Source of the DNA: Halobacteriales archaeon QS_4_70_19 | GTDB lineage: Archaea > Halobacteriota > Halobacteria > Halobacteriales > Haloarculaceae | NCBI GenBank assembly: GCA_003020985.1 | Contig: PXRM01000017.1 | Coordinates: forward strand, 37,112 to 101,111 | DNA: 64,000 nt | Direction: 5' to 3' | Shown here: piece by piece, positions 8,697 to 18,626 of the stretch | Layout: each line of letters starts with the position of its first letter | Numbering within the stretch: position 1 is the first letter of the stretch | Position numbers and translations under genes: made by a program | The notes under the pieces: generated by a model | Databases searched by the model: none | Seen by the model: the letters and a program-made list of their open reading frames with translations, nothing else | Told to the model about the DNA's origin: nothing

Positions 8697-8977
8697 ATCC
8701 CCTGTGGTGGGCGGGTCGGCGTAAACGTTCGGCACCGTGGCGGCCTGGCCAATTCTAGCAGACATCCCGTCAAACTTCGATGTTATTGGGGAATGGTAAA
8801 AATTGTAGAATCATATGCCGTAACGGGAATGAACTGTCGTTCTTCGTGCGGTACTACCGAGCGAGGAGGATCAACGCCCCGCCTGGACGGCGGCAACATC
8901 CCCGCCGGGCGCCGACCGTGGGAGGCGCTGACGGACGACCACCCGGAGTTTTCCCACCTCCCCCCGACGGTCGGGGC

Positions 8978-9901
8978 ATGCCCGACTACGACAGCCGACG
9001 CGCGCTGCTGGTGGACGCGTTCACGGACGCCCCGCTCGCGGGGAACGCGGCCGGCGTGGTCCCGGACGCGAGCGGTCTCGAGGCCGAGCAGATGCAGGCG
9101 GTCGCGGCCGAACTCGGGGCGAGCGAGACGGCGTTCCTGCGGCCGAGTGACGACGCCGACCGGGCCGTCCGCTACTTCACGCCGAGCCAGGAGGTCGACC
9201 TCTGCGGGCACGCCACCGTCGCCAGCCACGCCCTGCTGGCGATGGAGGGGGAACTCGACGAGGGCGAGCACACCCTGGAGACGCAGGTCGGCGTCCTCGA
9301 CATCGAGATCGACGGGCGGACGGTGTGGATGACGCAGAACCCGCCGGAGATCCGGGAACTGGACGACCTCGACTACGGGACCGTCGCCGACGCGCTGGGG
9401 ACCCGGGAGGAGGGGCTCCGCGGGCTCTCGGCGGACCTGCCGCTGGCGCGGGCGACGACGGGGCTCCCGTTCGTGATGATTCCCGTCGAGTACCTCGCGG
9501 ACCTGAGCGAGATGGAGCCGGACATGGCAGCCATCGAGGCAGTGAGCGACGAGTACGACTGCGCGGGCGTCTACGCGTTCACCTTCGACACGCTGGACGC
9601 CGAGTCGACGCTGCACGCGCGGATGTTCGCGCCCGGCGCGGGCGTCCCCGAGGACCCCGTGACGGGGACGGCGTCGGGTGCGTGCGGGGCGTACCTCGAC
9701 CGGTTCGGCGCGCTCGACCCGACGCCCGAGCGGATGCGCTTCGAGCAGGGCCACTTCGTCGACCGCCCGGGCCTCGTCCACGTGAACGCGAGCGACGCGA
9801 CGGCCGAGGGGCGCGTCCGTGTCGGTGGCGAGGCCGTCGTCGCGCTCGACGGCGAGATCCGGGTCCCGGCCGCCGAGGACGACGACATCATCGAGGCCTG
9901 A
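8978..9901 (+). CDS. PhzF-family isomerase/epimerase
   Basis: A 307-residue protein of the PhzF family, whose two-lobed diaminopimelate-epimerase-like fold catalyses proton shifts. The conserved catalytic glutamate is Glu50 (in GASETAFL). The other lobe has DLCGHATVA, EDPVTGTASGACGAYL and the C-terminal VRVGGEAVV strand. The physiological substrate of most PhzF-like proteins is unknown, and the neighbours (an arylsulfotransferase-like protein and egsA) give no hint. The ATG at 8978 follows a spacer with an AT-rich stretch near 8785-8820. Confidence 0.85.
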   Translation: MPDYDSRRALLVDAFTDAPLAGNAAGVVPDASGLEAEQMQAVAAELGASETAFLRPSDDADRAVRYFTPSQEVDLCGHATVASHALLAMEGELDEGEHTLETQVGVLDIEIDGRTVWMTQNPPEIRELDDLDYGTVADALGTREEGLRGLSADLPLARATTGLPFVMIPVEYLADLSEMEPDMAAIEAVSDEYDCAGVYAFTFDTLDAESTLHARMFAPGAGVPEDPVTGTASGACGAYLDRFGALDPTPERMRFEQGHFVDRPGLVHVNASDATAEGRVRVGGEAVVALDGEIRVPAAEDDDIIEA

Positions 9902-9969
9902 GCCGCGCCGGCGCGAGCCGGTACGGGCGACCGGATGGTTTTTGCCGGCGGCGGTTCCCCGTCACGCCG

Positions 9970-11391
9970 ATGCCCTCTCCGTGGTCGCTCGATGCCCTCC
10001 GTCGGGGACTCCCGGACGGCCGTCGGAACCTCGCACGGCTCGTCGTCGTCCTGCTCGTCTGCTCGCTGGTCGGCGTGGCCGCGGCCGACACCGCGGCTTA
10101 CGACCGCCCCCGCCTCCAGTCCGGAACGGTCCAGGAGCCCGCTGCAGGGGAGACGGTCATCTCCGTGCAGGGGGACAACATCGGCGGGGACGTCAACCCG
10201 AACAAGCCCGCGCGGCTCGTCGGCGTCGGCCCGCGTGGCGAGGCGCGCTGGCGGATCGAGCAGGCCGCGCTGGACGCCACCTACTTCTACGACGTGGACC
10301 CGCTGCCCGGCGGTGACCTGCTGGTCGTGGGGACCGTCGACCGGCGGACGGTCGTCTACCGGCTCGACCGTGCCACCCGCCGGGTGGAGTGGGCCGAGGA
10401 ACTCCCGCTGTGGGACACCCACGACGTGACCCTGACCGCCGACGGGAACCTACTGGTCGCGAACATGCGGAACACGGCGAACGGGACCAGCGACGACCGG
10501 CTGTTCGTCTACAACCGGACGACGGAGGCGGTGGAGTGGGAGTGGCGCTTCCGGGACCACTACCCCGCGGAGACGGACGCGGGGGTCTCGGCGGCGGACT
10601 GGTCGCACGTCAACGACGTGGACGTGCTCGCCGAGGGACGCTACCTCGTCTCCCCCCGGAACTTCGACCAGGTGATCGTAGTGAACCGGTCGACCGACGA
10701 GGTCTCCCTGCGGCTGGGGGCCGACGGGAACCACTCCGTGCTCGACGAGCAGCACAACCCCTCATACCTGCAGACGGAGGCGGGTGCGCCCGTCCTCCTC
10801 GTGGCCGACTCGGAGAACGACCGCGTCGTGGAGTACACCTGTGACCGGGCCGACCCGGCCCACCTGCTGGACGGGGACGTGGAACCCAACTGCGACTGGG
10901 AGCGGACCTGGGCCGTCGAGGGGTTCGCGTGGCCACGTGACGCCGATCGGCTGCCGAACGGGAACACGCTCGTCACGGACACCATCAACCACCGGGTCGT
11001 CGAGGTGACGCCCCGGGGGGAGGTGGTCTGGGAGTACCACGCGCCCTGGCTCCCGTACGACGCCGAGCGGCCGGTCCACGGCCGGGAGGCCGGCGGCCCG
11101 ACGATGCACGACCTGAACGTCTCGGGCACGTACGCCGTCCACGGCTCCGGGGAGGCCCCCCCGGACCCGGAGGACGAGCCGGCGCTCGCGGCGCTCCCGG
11201 GCTACGACACCGCCGTCGCGACGGCCGACCTCGTCCAGGGAGTGCTGCCGTGGCTTCGCCCCGTCTGGATGCCCGGCAGCGCGTTCCTGCTCTGCTCGGC
11301 GGCGGCCCTGCTGGCGCTGGGCTGGGGCGGCGTCGAGGCGTGGCTGGCGCGCGGTCGGCTCCGGCGGCTGGTCGGCGGGAGACTCGACTGA
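9970..11391 (+). CDS. Membrane-anchored arylsulfotransferase-like propeller protein
   Basis: A 473-residue protein with an N-terminal hydrophobic segment (around residues 20-38, LARLVVVLLVCSLVGVAA) and a C-terminal membrane helix (around 435-455). Between them is a beta-propeller with repeated blades such as DWSHVNDVDVL, DEQHNPSYL, VADSENDRVVEY and WPRDADRLPNGNTLVTD. These are hallmarks of the arylsulfotransferase (ASST) family, which in bacteria moves sulfate groups between phenols outside the membrane. Whether the archaeal members keep that activity is unknown; the DWSHVND histidine is the best catalytic candidate. Many Asn-x-Ser/Thr sequons fit a glycosylated extracellular protein. A paralogue lies at 18627-19982. 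Confidence 0.75.
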   Translation: MPSPWSLDALRRGLPDGRRNLARLVVVLLVCSLVGVAAADTAAYDRPRLQSGTVQEPAAGETVISVQGDNIGGDVNPNKPARLVGVGPRGEARWRIEQAALDATYFYDVDPLPGGDLLVVGTVDRRTVVYRLDRATRRVEWAEELPLWDTHDVTLTADGNLLVANMRNTANGTSDDRLFVYNRTTEAVEWEWRFRDHYPAETDAGVSAADWSHVNDVDVLAEGRYLVSPRNFDQVIVVNRSTDEVSLRLGADGNHSVLDEQHNPSYLQTEAGAPVLLVADSENDRVVEYTCDRADPAHLLDGDVEPNCDWERTWAVEGFAWPRDADRLPNGNTLVTDTINHRVVEVTPRGEVVWEYHAPWLPYDAERPVHGREAGGPTMHDLNVSGTYAVHGSGEAPPDPEDEPALAALPGYDTAVATADLVQGVLPWLRPVWMPGSAFLLCSAAALLALGWGGVEAWLARGRLRRLVGGRLD

Positions 11392-11625
11392 GGAACGGAC
11401 GGAGAGACGGCTGTCCGGGAGAGATGACGGGGGAGCGGGAATGGTTATTTTCGCCCTAACGCCCGCCGAGAAGCTACGCCGGGAGCGAGCCCCGGACCCC
11501 GGTTCCTCGACCGGCTGACACGGGAGTTCGAGCCCTCGTTCCGCCGTTCTCTGCGGTTTAGGCCGAGACAACCGACGGTCCGGTAACGAAGCACCTATGA
11601 CCGGGGCTGGCGACATTCGGACCAA

Positions 11626-13894
11626 ATGGCTACACCGGACGCGGGTGCGAGCGAGTTCGTCATGTGGCTCGACGACATCGGGTCCGACGACCTCGACCTG
11701 GTCGGCGGGAAGGGTGCCTCCCTCGGGGAGATGACCGGCACCGGCCTCCCCGTCCCGCCGGGGTTCGTGGTGACCGCGGGGAGCTACCGCGAGTTCATCG
11801 AGTCGACCGGCATCGACGAGGAGCTGTTCGAGGCCGTCGACGTGGACGCGGAGGACTCCACCGCACTCGCCGAGGCCGAGGCCCACGCCAAGGAACTCAT
11901 CCTGGAGACGGAGATGCCCGAGGACATCCAGCAGGGCATCCGCGACGCCTACGCGGAACTCGACGACGGGAAGGCGTTCGTCGCCGTCCGCTCCTCGGCG
12001 ACCGCCGAGGACCTGCCGGATGCCTCCTTCGCCGGCCAGCAGGAGACGTTCCTCAACATCACCGGCGAGGACCTCATCGACCGCGTGAAACGGTGCTGGG
12101 CGTCGCTGTTCACGCAGCGCGCCATCTACTACCGGCAGGAGCAGGGCTTCGCCCACGACAAGGTCGACATCGCAGTCGTCGTCCAGAAGATGGTCGACGC
12201 CGAGAAGTCCGGCGTCATGTTCACGTCCCACCCCTCGACGGGCGAGTCGAGGATCATCATCGAGGCCGCCTGGGGGCTGGGCGAGGCCGTCGTCTCCGGG
12301 TCGGTCTCCCCGGACAACTACGTCATCGACCGGGAGACGGGCGAGATCCTCGACGCCACCATCGCCGACAAGAAGACGATGATGGAGAAGGACCCGGAGA
12401 CGGGGTCGACCATCGAGCGCGAGGTCGAGGAGGAGCGACGCGAGGCGCAGGTGCTCGACGAGACGGAGATCGAGCAGCTCATCGACATCGGCGAGCGCGC
12501 CGAGAACCACTACGACGACCCACAGGACGTCGAGTGGGCGATCGTCGACGGGGAGGTGTACATGCTCCAGTCCCGTCCCATCACGACGATCAGCGACGCC
12601 GACGCCGGCGCGGGAACGGACACGGACGTGGCCGCCAGCGACGGCGGCGGGAACGACGACGACGTGCTGGTGAAGGGGCTCGGCGCCTCACCCGGCATCG
12701 TGAGCGGCGCCGCACGCATCGTCCGGAAGCTCGACGGCCTCGACAAGGTCGGCGAGGGCGACGTCATCGTGACCGAGATGACGACGCCGGACATGGTGCC
12801 CGCGATGAAGCGCGCGGCCGGCATCGTCACGGACGAAGGCGGGATGACGTCCCACGCGGCCATCGTCTCCCGCGAACTCGGCGTCCCGGCCGTCGTCGGG
12901 ACCGGCAACGGCTCCGAGATCCTCGGCGACGGGCAGCTCATCACCATCGACGGTAACAAGGGGACCATCCGAGAGGGGTCCGCCGACGAGGAGACCACCA
13001 AGGAGGACCGGCTGGAGGACGGAGGTCAAGGTGAACGTCTCCATCCCCGAGGCGGCCGAGCGCGCGGCCCAGACCGGCGCCGACGGCGTGGGGCTGCTCC
13101 GGATGGAGCACATGATCCTCTCGACCAACGAGACTCCCGAGCACTACATCGAGAACCACGGCGAAGACGCCTACATCGACGAGATAATCCAGGGCATCCG
13201 CGGCGTGGCCGACGAGTTCTACCCCCGGCCCGTCCGGGTCCGCACGCTCGACGCGCCGACCGACGAGTTCCGCGAACTCGACGGCGGCGAGGACGAGCCC
13301 CACGAGCACAACCCGATGCTGGGCTACCGGGGGATCCGGCGCTCGCTCGATCGACCGGACGTGTTCGCCCACGAACTGGAGGCGTTCCGCCAGCTCTGGG
13401 AGATGGGCTACGACAACGTGGAGCTGATGCTCCCGCTCGTCAACGACGCGGAGGACGTCATCCAGGCCCGCAACCTGATGGAGGCGGCCGGTATCGACTG
13501 GGAGACGCGCAACTGGGGGGTGATGATCGAGACGCCCGCCGCCGCGCTCACGATCGAGTTGATGATCGAGCACGGCATCGACTTCGCCTCCTTCGGGACG
13601 AACGACCTGACCCAGTACACGCTCGCGGTCGACCGGAACAACGGCAACGTCGCCGACCGGTTCGACGAGCTGCACCCGGCGGTCCTGGAGCTCATCTCGG
13701 AGGTCATCGAGACCTGCCGCGAGCACGACGTGGCGACCAGCATCTGTGGGCAGGCCGGCTCGAAGCCGGAGATGGCGCGGTTCCTCGTCAACGAGGGCGT
13801 CTCCTCCATCTCGGCCAACATCGACGCGGTCCGGGACGTCCAGCACGAGGTCAAGCGCGTCGAGCAGAAGCTGCTGCTGGACTCGGTTCGCTAA
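11626..13894 (+). pseudogene. ppsA: Phosphoenolpyruvate synthase, frame broken at the domain linker
   Basis: PEP synthase converts pyruvate and ATP to PEP for gluconeogenesis. The first frame encodes the ATP-grasp domain and the swivelling phosphohistidine domain, with catalytic His410 in GGMTSHAAIVS, down to about 13020. The C-terminal PEP/pyruvate-binding barrel is in another frame, from EVKVNVSIPEAAERAA to KRVEQKLLLDSVR, including GTNDLTQYTLAVDRNN and catalytic ATSICGQAGSKPE. If read through, the first frame runs on to 13950 with an Arg/Pro-rich tail that is out-of-frame translation. From memory of haloarchaeal homologues, about ten linker codons (a PxSPVKPM-like stretch) are also missing. 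It could be a small deletion, an assembly error, or a real two-part gene, because a ribosome-binding site and GTG lie at the break. Confidence 0.85.
13021..13033 (+). promoter_or_regulatory. Shine-Dalgarno plus GTG at the ppsA break
   Basis: GGAGGT at 13021-13026 stands four bases before an in-frame GTG at 13031. That GTG would open translation of the complete PEP-binding domain (MNVSIPEAAERAA, 287 residues to 13894). The motif may be fortuitous, because it also encodes the conserved EVKV segment, but it would allow the two halves to be made as separate chains. Confidence 0.4.
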
Positions 13895-13972
13895 ACCGGC
13901 CGCTCCCGTCCCTCCGCCGTCCGGCTCGCGGTCGGGTCCCGGAAACGTGACACGACGACCCCAAGCCACGAG

Positions 13973-13981
13973 GCTTTTATC
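13973..13981 (+). promoter_or_regulatory. TATA-like element of the lipoprotein gene
   Basis: CTTTTATCG lies about 27 bases before the ATG at 14004, the normal distance for a leaderless haloarchaeal transcript. Confidence 0.45.
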
Positions 13982-14003
13982 GGGCCACCGCCCACCGGCG
14001 GGC

Positions 14004-14795
14004 ATGGAACGGTCCCCCATCGCGGTGGTCGCGCTCGCCGTGCTGCTGGTGACGGCCGGCTGTAACGGCCCGGCACTCGGCGGTGACGGCGGCGGCGACC
14101 CGGCTGATTCCGAGGCCGCAAACTCGGTTCCCGGTGTCGAGAACGGACAGGTGACGAACGCGACGGCGCTGCTCGCGGCGCACGACCGCGCGCTCGTCGA
14201 GTCCGGCTTCGAGACGGACGTCCGCGTGAACGCGACGGTGGTCCAGCAGGACCAGGTCGTCGAGGTCCAGCGGCGCCAGCAGACCGTCGTCGAACCCGGT
14301 CGCAGCGAGTTCCAGTACCGGACGGTCAACGGGCAGAACAGCAGCTTCATCCAGTTCGACCACTGGGGGAACGAGTCGGTCTGGGTCGTCCGCGGGCGGC
14401 TGGGTGACACCACCCGCTACCAGGTCCGGGACCAGCAGGTGCCCACCGAGCGCCTCACCGGGACGGCGCTGCTCCGGAACTACATCAACGTCTCGAACGC
14501 GACCGCCGTCAACGTCAGCGAGGAGGGCGACCTGACGCTGGTCACGTTCGAGACGACGACGCTGCCGAGCAGCCGCGACGGGCTGCCGGCGAACGGGAGC
14601 AACGTCCGCGACTACCGCGCCCGCTTCGTGGTCGACACGGAGGGACGCGTCCACGGGCTCGTCGTCGAGGGGACGTACGACCTCCGCGGTGAGGCCCGGA
14701 CGTTCGACGTGACCTACAGTCTGCAGCGGCTCGACAGTCCGACGGTCGAGCGGCCCGACTGGGTCGGGGCGGCCCTGGCGAACAGCAGCACCTGA
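14004..14795 (+). CDS. Secreted haloarchaeal lipoprotein
   Basis: A 263-residue exported protein. Residues 6-17 are hydrophobic and end in the lipobox VTAGC, with Cys20 as the lipid attachment site. An acidic Gly/Asp linker follows. The rest is a beta-rich domain with many Asn-x-Thr/Ser sequons (such as NATVV, NSSFI, NATAV), so it is probably N-glycosylated on the cell surface. It resembles the large haloarchaeal lipoprotein family labelled DUF7537 (family name from memory). Some such lipoproteins resemble LolA/outer-membrane lipoprotein carriers in fold, but I cannot show that here. It is monocistronic. Confidence 0.75.
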   Translation: MERSPIAVVALAVLLVTAGCNGPALGGDGGGDPADSEAANSVPGVENGQVTNATALLAAHDRALVESGFETDVRVNATVVQQDQVVEVQRRQQTVVEPGRSEFQYRTVNGQNSSFIQFDHWGNESVWVVRGRLGDTTRYQVRDQQVPTERLTGTALLRNYINVSNATAVNVSEEGDLTLVTFETTTLPSSRDGLPANGSNVRDYRARFVVDTEGRVHGLVVEGTYDLRGEARTFDVTYSLQRLDSPTVERPDWVGAALANSST

Positions 14796-14927
14796 CCGGC
14801 GCCCCCGGGCCCCGGTGTGGACCCGGCGGGGGAGGGGTGACGCCGGGCGCTCGGGCCGCCGCCCGCCGGCGGTTCGACGCGTGTCCCGCATCCGCAGTTG
14901 TATATCCGCCGTCACTCCGTGGCGCAA

Positions 14928-14936
14928 TACCTAAGA
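14928..14936 (+). promoter_or_regulatory. TATA-like element of mfnA
   Basis: TACCTAAGA lies about 30 bases before the ATG at 14963, which fits a leaderless or nearly leaderless start. A second AT-rich word, TATATCC, lies at about 14901. Confidence 0.4.
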
Positions 14937-14962
14937 GAACGCCTCTACTGTGACGCGTGTAG

Positions 14963-16048
14963 ATGCAGCGGGTCGAACAGCAGCCACAGGACTTCGGGCG
15001 CGTTCTCTCGTCGATGTGTACGGAGCCGCATCCGGCCGCCCGCGACGCGGCCGAGCGGTTCCTCGCGACGAACCCCGGCGACCCGGGGACGTACGAGACC
15101 GTCGCCAAACTCGAGCGCCGGGCGGTCGACCTGCTCGGGGAGATCGTCGGGCTGCCGGACGCCGCCGGCTACGTCGCTTCCGGCGGGACGGAGGCCAACA
15201 TCCAGGCGGTCCGCATCGCGCGCAACCGCTTCGAGACCGACACCCGCACGCCGAACGTCGTCGCCCCCCAGCACGCCCACTTCTCGTTCTGGAAGGCCGC
15301 GGACGTACTCGGCGTCGAACTCCGGACGGCGCCGCTCTCGAACCACACGGCCAACCTGGAGGCGGTCAAACAGCAGGTCGACGGGGACACCGTCGCGGTC
15401 GTCGGCGTCGCCGGCTCCACGGAGTACGGCCGCGTCGACGACATCCCCGCGCTCGCCGACATCGCCGCCGACGTGGGCGCGCTCTGTCACGTCGACGCCG
15501 CGTGGGGCGGCTTCGTGCTCCCGTTCACCAGCTTCGACTGGAACTTCGCCTCCGCCGACGTCGACACGATGACCATCGACCCGCACAAGATGGGCCAGGC
15601 CGCCGTCCCGGCCGGCGGCCTGCTCGCCCGCGGGCCGGAACTGCTGGACGAGCTCGCCATCGACACCCCCTACCTCGAATCCACCTCCCAGGTCACCCTC
15701 ACCGGTACCCGCTCCGGTGCCGGGGTCGCCTCCGCCGTCGCGGCCATGGAGACGCTCTGGCCGGACGGCTACCGCGAGCAGTACTACGAGTCACGGGCCA
15801 ACGCGGAGTGGCTGACGGCGAAGCTCCGCGCGCGCGGCTTCGAGGTCGTGCCGCCCGTCCTCCCCATCGTCGCCGCGGACATGCCCGACCGCCTCATCCA
15901 CACGCTCCGGGACCGCGGCTGGCGGCTCTCCCGGACCGGAACCGACGAGGCCCGCGTCGTGATGATGCCCCACGTCGACCGCTCGATGCTCCGGGAGTTC
16001 GTCGACGACATCGACGCCGTCTTCGCCGAGTTCGACATCGGGCGGTGA
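14963..16048 (+). CDS. mfnA: Aspartate/tyrosine decarboxylase (MfnA type, PLP-dependent)
   Basis: A 361-residue group II PLP decarboxylase. Lys209 in IDPHKMGQ binds [15 protein letters not shown] supplies the ring-stacking histidine, and [10 protein letters not shown] the cofactor aspartate. In methanogens MfnA makes tyramine for methanofuran. Haloarchaea lack methanofuran and their homologues are thought to decarboxylate L-aspartate to beta-alanine for coenzyme A, so that is the likelier role here. The start [19 protein letters not shown] is supported by the TATA-like element upstream. It is monocistronic, followed by an empty spacer. Confidence 0.88.
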   Translation: MQRVEQQPQDFGRVLSSMCTEPHPAARDAAERFLATNPGDPGTYETVAKLERRAVDLLGEIVGLPDAAGYVASGGTEANIQAVRIARNRFETDTRTPNVVAPQHAHFSFWKAADVLGVELRTAPLSNHTANLEAVKQQVDGDTVAVVGVAGSTEYGRVDDIPALADIAADVGALCHVDAAWGGFVLPFTSFDWNFASADVDTMTIDPHKMGQAAVPAGGLLARGPELLDELAIDTPYLESTSQVTLTGTRSGAGVASAVAAMETLWPDGYREQYYESRANAEWLTAKLRARGFEVVPPVLPIVAADMPDRLIHTLRDRGWRLSRTGTDEARVVMMPHVDRSMLREFVDDIDAVFAEFDIGR

Positions 16049-16385
16049 GCGTGCGTTCTTGCGGGCACGTGTTCCCGAGAGATGGCGCACCGCCGAGATC
16101 ACCCCCTTCGGTCACTCTGTACGGGATACCGGACGAGCACTGCACACCCGTCCGGTGGAATCGCCCGCTGGATGACCCTTCCGTATCCAGCACCGAGTGA
16201 ACGGGGTGATGCTCGTGGAGGAGCGGCCCCCGGTCCGCCCTCACCCCTCCCCTACCTGTGTCAGGTCGTGTGAACGGAACGTGGACGGCTATAGAACTGA
16301 AATGAATACGCGGTAGTTACAAAAATTGGCGAACAGGAATTTTACAACAGATTTTCTATACTTCTGCGCGGAGAAGAGAGTCGTT
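16049..16385. other. Spacer without a gene
   Basis: I see no coding sequence in these 337 bases between the convergent mfnA and aldo/keto reductase genes. The left two thirds is GC-rich. The last 110 bases are AT-rich, with TACAAAAATT and TTTTACAACAGATTTTC, which may serve as T-rich terminators on either strand. Confidence 0.5.
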
Positions 16386-17495
16386 TCAGTCTCCAGCCGC
16401 GCTCGACAGCACGCCGGCGTCGCGCAGGTCCTCGCCGCCGACGCTCGTCCGGAGGTCCTCGGCGCTCATGCCGTCGTCCTCGGTGGCGCCGAAGTTCTCG
16501 GCGTAGAGCTCCTCGACGCGCTGCAGTTCCGCGTCCGAGAGCGGGGGCGTGTCGGGGGCGGCGGCCCACTCGTCGATGTCCGCGGCGGTGCGGAACGTCG
16601 GCGTCACGGTGGCCATCTCGTCGAACGAGAGGAGCCACTGGATGGCGGCCTGGCCGAGCGTCCGCTCGCCGCCGTTCCCGGACTGCGTCCGGGAGCTCGA
16701 CGAGGTTCCCTCGTCGGCGCGTTCGAGGAACCGGACGTTCTCGATCTTCTCCCAGCCGGCCTCGTACCACGCGGTGGGGCGGTGGCCGCGGTGGTCGCCC
16801 TCCGCCAGTTCCGTCTCGGGCGTGACCTGCTCGTTGAGCAGGCCCGAGGAGTGCGGGACCCGCGCCATCAGGCTCGTGCTGGCGTTCTCGGCGCGGATGG
16901 TCTCCAGGAAGTGCCGGCCGGGCGTCTGCTCGAACACGTTGAACACGGTCTGGACGACGTCGAACTCGTGGGCGACGGCGGCGTCACCCTCCGCGAGCCA
17001 GCCGATGGAGGGGCCCAGCGCCCAGCCGACGGCCTCGACGCGGCCCCGCTCGCGCTGCCGGTCGAGCCACTCCAGCACGTCCGCGTCCACCTCGTCGGCG
17101 TTGGCGTTGTGGAGCTGGAGGAGTTCGACGTGGTCCGTGCCGAGCCGGTCGAGCGACTTCTCGAACGCCTCGTCGAGGTAGTCCACGTGCAGCTCCTTCG
17201 GGAGTTCCCCGTGGCCGGCCTGGGGGTTGTCGTAGAAGTCGTAGCCGACCTTCGTCCCGAGGACGACCTCGTCGCGGTGCTCCGCGAGCGCCCGCCCGAG
17301 GAGGCGCTCGGAGTCGCCGTGGCCGTACACGTCGCTCGTGTCGAAGTAGGTCACGCCCCGGTCGAGCGCGTGCTGGACCATCTCGACGGCCTGTTCCTCC
17401 GTCCGGTCCCCCCACCAGTCCGTACCGACGACCCACGCGCCGAAGCCGACCTCGCTGACCTCGACGCCGGAGTCGCCGAGTTCTCGGTGTTGCAT
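16386..17495 (-). CDS. Aldo/keto reductase
   Basis: A 369-residue NADPH-dependent oxidoreductase of the AKR superfamily (TIM barrel). The catalytic tetrad is in place: Asp and Tyr in YFDTSDVYGHGDSE near residues 50-60, Lys in VLGTKVG and the position after LLQLHNAN. The C-terminal QAAIQWLLSF and cofactor-loop residues match the group that acts on sugar or lactaldehyde-like carbonyls. A hydrophilic insert rich in Ser and Gly (GTSSSSRTQSGNGGE) near residue 280 looks like a haloarchaeal loop. The start MQHRELGDSGVEVSEVG is the canonical AKR beginning. It is divergent from the acetyltransferase gene. Confidence 0.88.
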   Translation of the reverse strand: MQHRELGDSGVEVSEVGFGAWVVGTDWWGDRTEEQAVEMVQHALDRGVTYFDTSDVYGHGDSERLLGRALAEHRDEVVLGTKVGYDFYDNPQAGHGELPKELHVDYLDEAFEKSLDRLGTDHVELLQLHNANADEVDADVLEWLDRQRERGRVEAVGWALGPSIGWLAEGDAAVAHEFDVVQTVFNVFEQTPGRHFLETIRAENASTSLMARVPHSSGLLNEQVTPETELAEGDHRGHRPTAWYEAGWEKIENVRFLERADEGTSSSSRTQSGNGGERTLGQAAIQWLLSFDEMATVTPTFRTAADIDEWAAAPDTPPLSDAELQRVEELYAENFGATEDDGMSAEDLRTSVGGEDLRDAGVLSSAAGD

Positions 17496-17635
17496 ACGTT
17501 CCACTCGGGAGCGGGCGCACTTAGCGGATGCGGTCATTCCCGGCGAGCGGGACCCGCCCCCCGGCGTGTCGCCGCAGCGCGGTTACACCCACGTAACGGC
17601 AACCCATATGACGCCACGCCATCTACCGGGTGGGT

Positions 17636-18571
17636 ATGACGAAACGACACGTCCGTCTGCCGGTGGAGGCCGAGGAGGGCCTGCAGGCGTTCCTGGAGGA
17701 CGTGGACCGGCGGCTGGGCGACCCCGACGAGGACACCTGCGAGGTGGTCACGGAGATGCTGGTCGACCTGTTCGGCGACCGCGACGCCTACGACCGCTGG
17801 CAGGCCGGCGAGGAGGTCTCCCCCGCCGAGCGCGTCCGGCTCCAGGGGTACGACCCCTGCAACGCCACCCTCGAGTCGGAGTACTACGCCGAGAAGGACG
17901 AGGACACCTTCCAGGAGTCGAAGTACCTCCAGTGGCTCTGGCGCCAGTTCGACGCCACCCCGATGGCCGACAACGTGGAGTTCGCGCTCCGCTTCCGGCG
18001 GATGCTCGCCGATCACCTGTTCGCCGACTGCGGGGAGAACTGCCGCTTCTTCAAGGGCATCTCGATGACCTACGGCCACAACATCGAGGTGGGGGACAAC
18101 GTCGTCATCCACGACGACGTCCACCTCGACGACCGTGGCACGCTCACCATCGGCGACCACGTCTCCATCAGCGACGGCGTCCACATCTACAGCCACGACC
18201 ACGACATCGTCGACCAGACCCGGGTGACGAACTTCCACACCATCATCGAGGACGATGTCCGCCTCACCTACGACGCGGTGGTCCAGGCGGGCAGCAAGGT
18301 GGGCGAGAACGCCGTCGTCGGCTCCCGGGCGGTCGTCAAGGACGACATCCCGGCCCACCACATCGCCGTCGGGACGCCCGCCAAGAGCGTGAAGATCAAG
18401 CCCGGCTGGGAGTCCGTCGCCGACCCGGTCGACGCGGAGCACGGGTCCGGGAAGGCCGACCGCGAGATCCCCTACGACCTGCCCGACGACCTGGAGCAGT
18501 TCGACGAGTTCCAGCGCGACCTCCAGCCGCCGGACCGCCCCGACGCCGACGCGACGGCGGACGACGACTGA
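17636..18571 (+). CDS. Hexapeptide-repeat acyltransferase
   Basis: A 311-residue protein with a left-handed beta-helix made of hexapeptide repeats from about residue 140 (GHNIEVGDNVVIHDDVHL, GDHVSISDGVHIYSHDHD, GAHAVV-like turns), ending in TPAKSVKIK, the usual closing motif of maltose/galactoside O-acetyltransferase relatives. The histidine in IYSHDHD is the likely catalytic base. An additional N-terminal region of about 130 acidic, helical residues is not part of the core fold. It probably acetylates a sugar or polysaccharide using acetyl-CoA. A GTG six bases upstream of the ATG is an alternative start. Confidence 0.8.
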   Translation: MTKRHVRLPVEAEEGLQAFLEDVDRRLGDPDEDTCEVVTEMLVDLFGDRDAYDRWQAGEEVSPAERVRLQGYDPCNATLESEYYAEKDEDTFQESKYLQWLWRQFDATPMADNVEFALRFRRMLADHLFADCGENCRFFKGISMTYGHNIEVGDNVVIHDDVHLDDRGTLTIGDHVSISDGVHIYSHDHDIVDQTRVTNFHTIIEDDVRLTYDAVVQAGSKVGENAVVGSRAVVKDDIPAHHIAVGTPAKSVKIKPGWESVADPVDAEHGSGKADREIPYDLPDDLEQFDEFQRDLQPPDRPDADATADDD

Positions 18572-18626
18572 CGGCCCCCTCCTCCGGCTCCACTCACTCT
18601 CGTCTCAGTCCGTCTGTGGTGGGGTC

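Noticed and set aside
13020..13950. Read-through of the first ppsA frame to 13950 as a 774-residue protein.
   Set aside because: After residue 465 or so the sequence is an Arg/Pro-rich out-of-frame translation of the PEP-binding domain, which is intact in the other frame.
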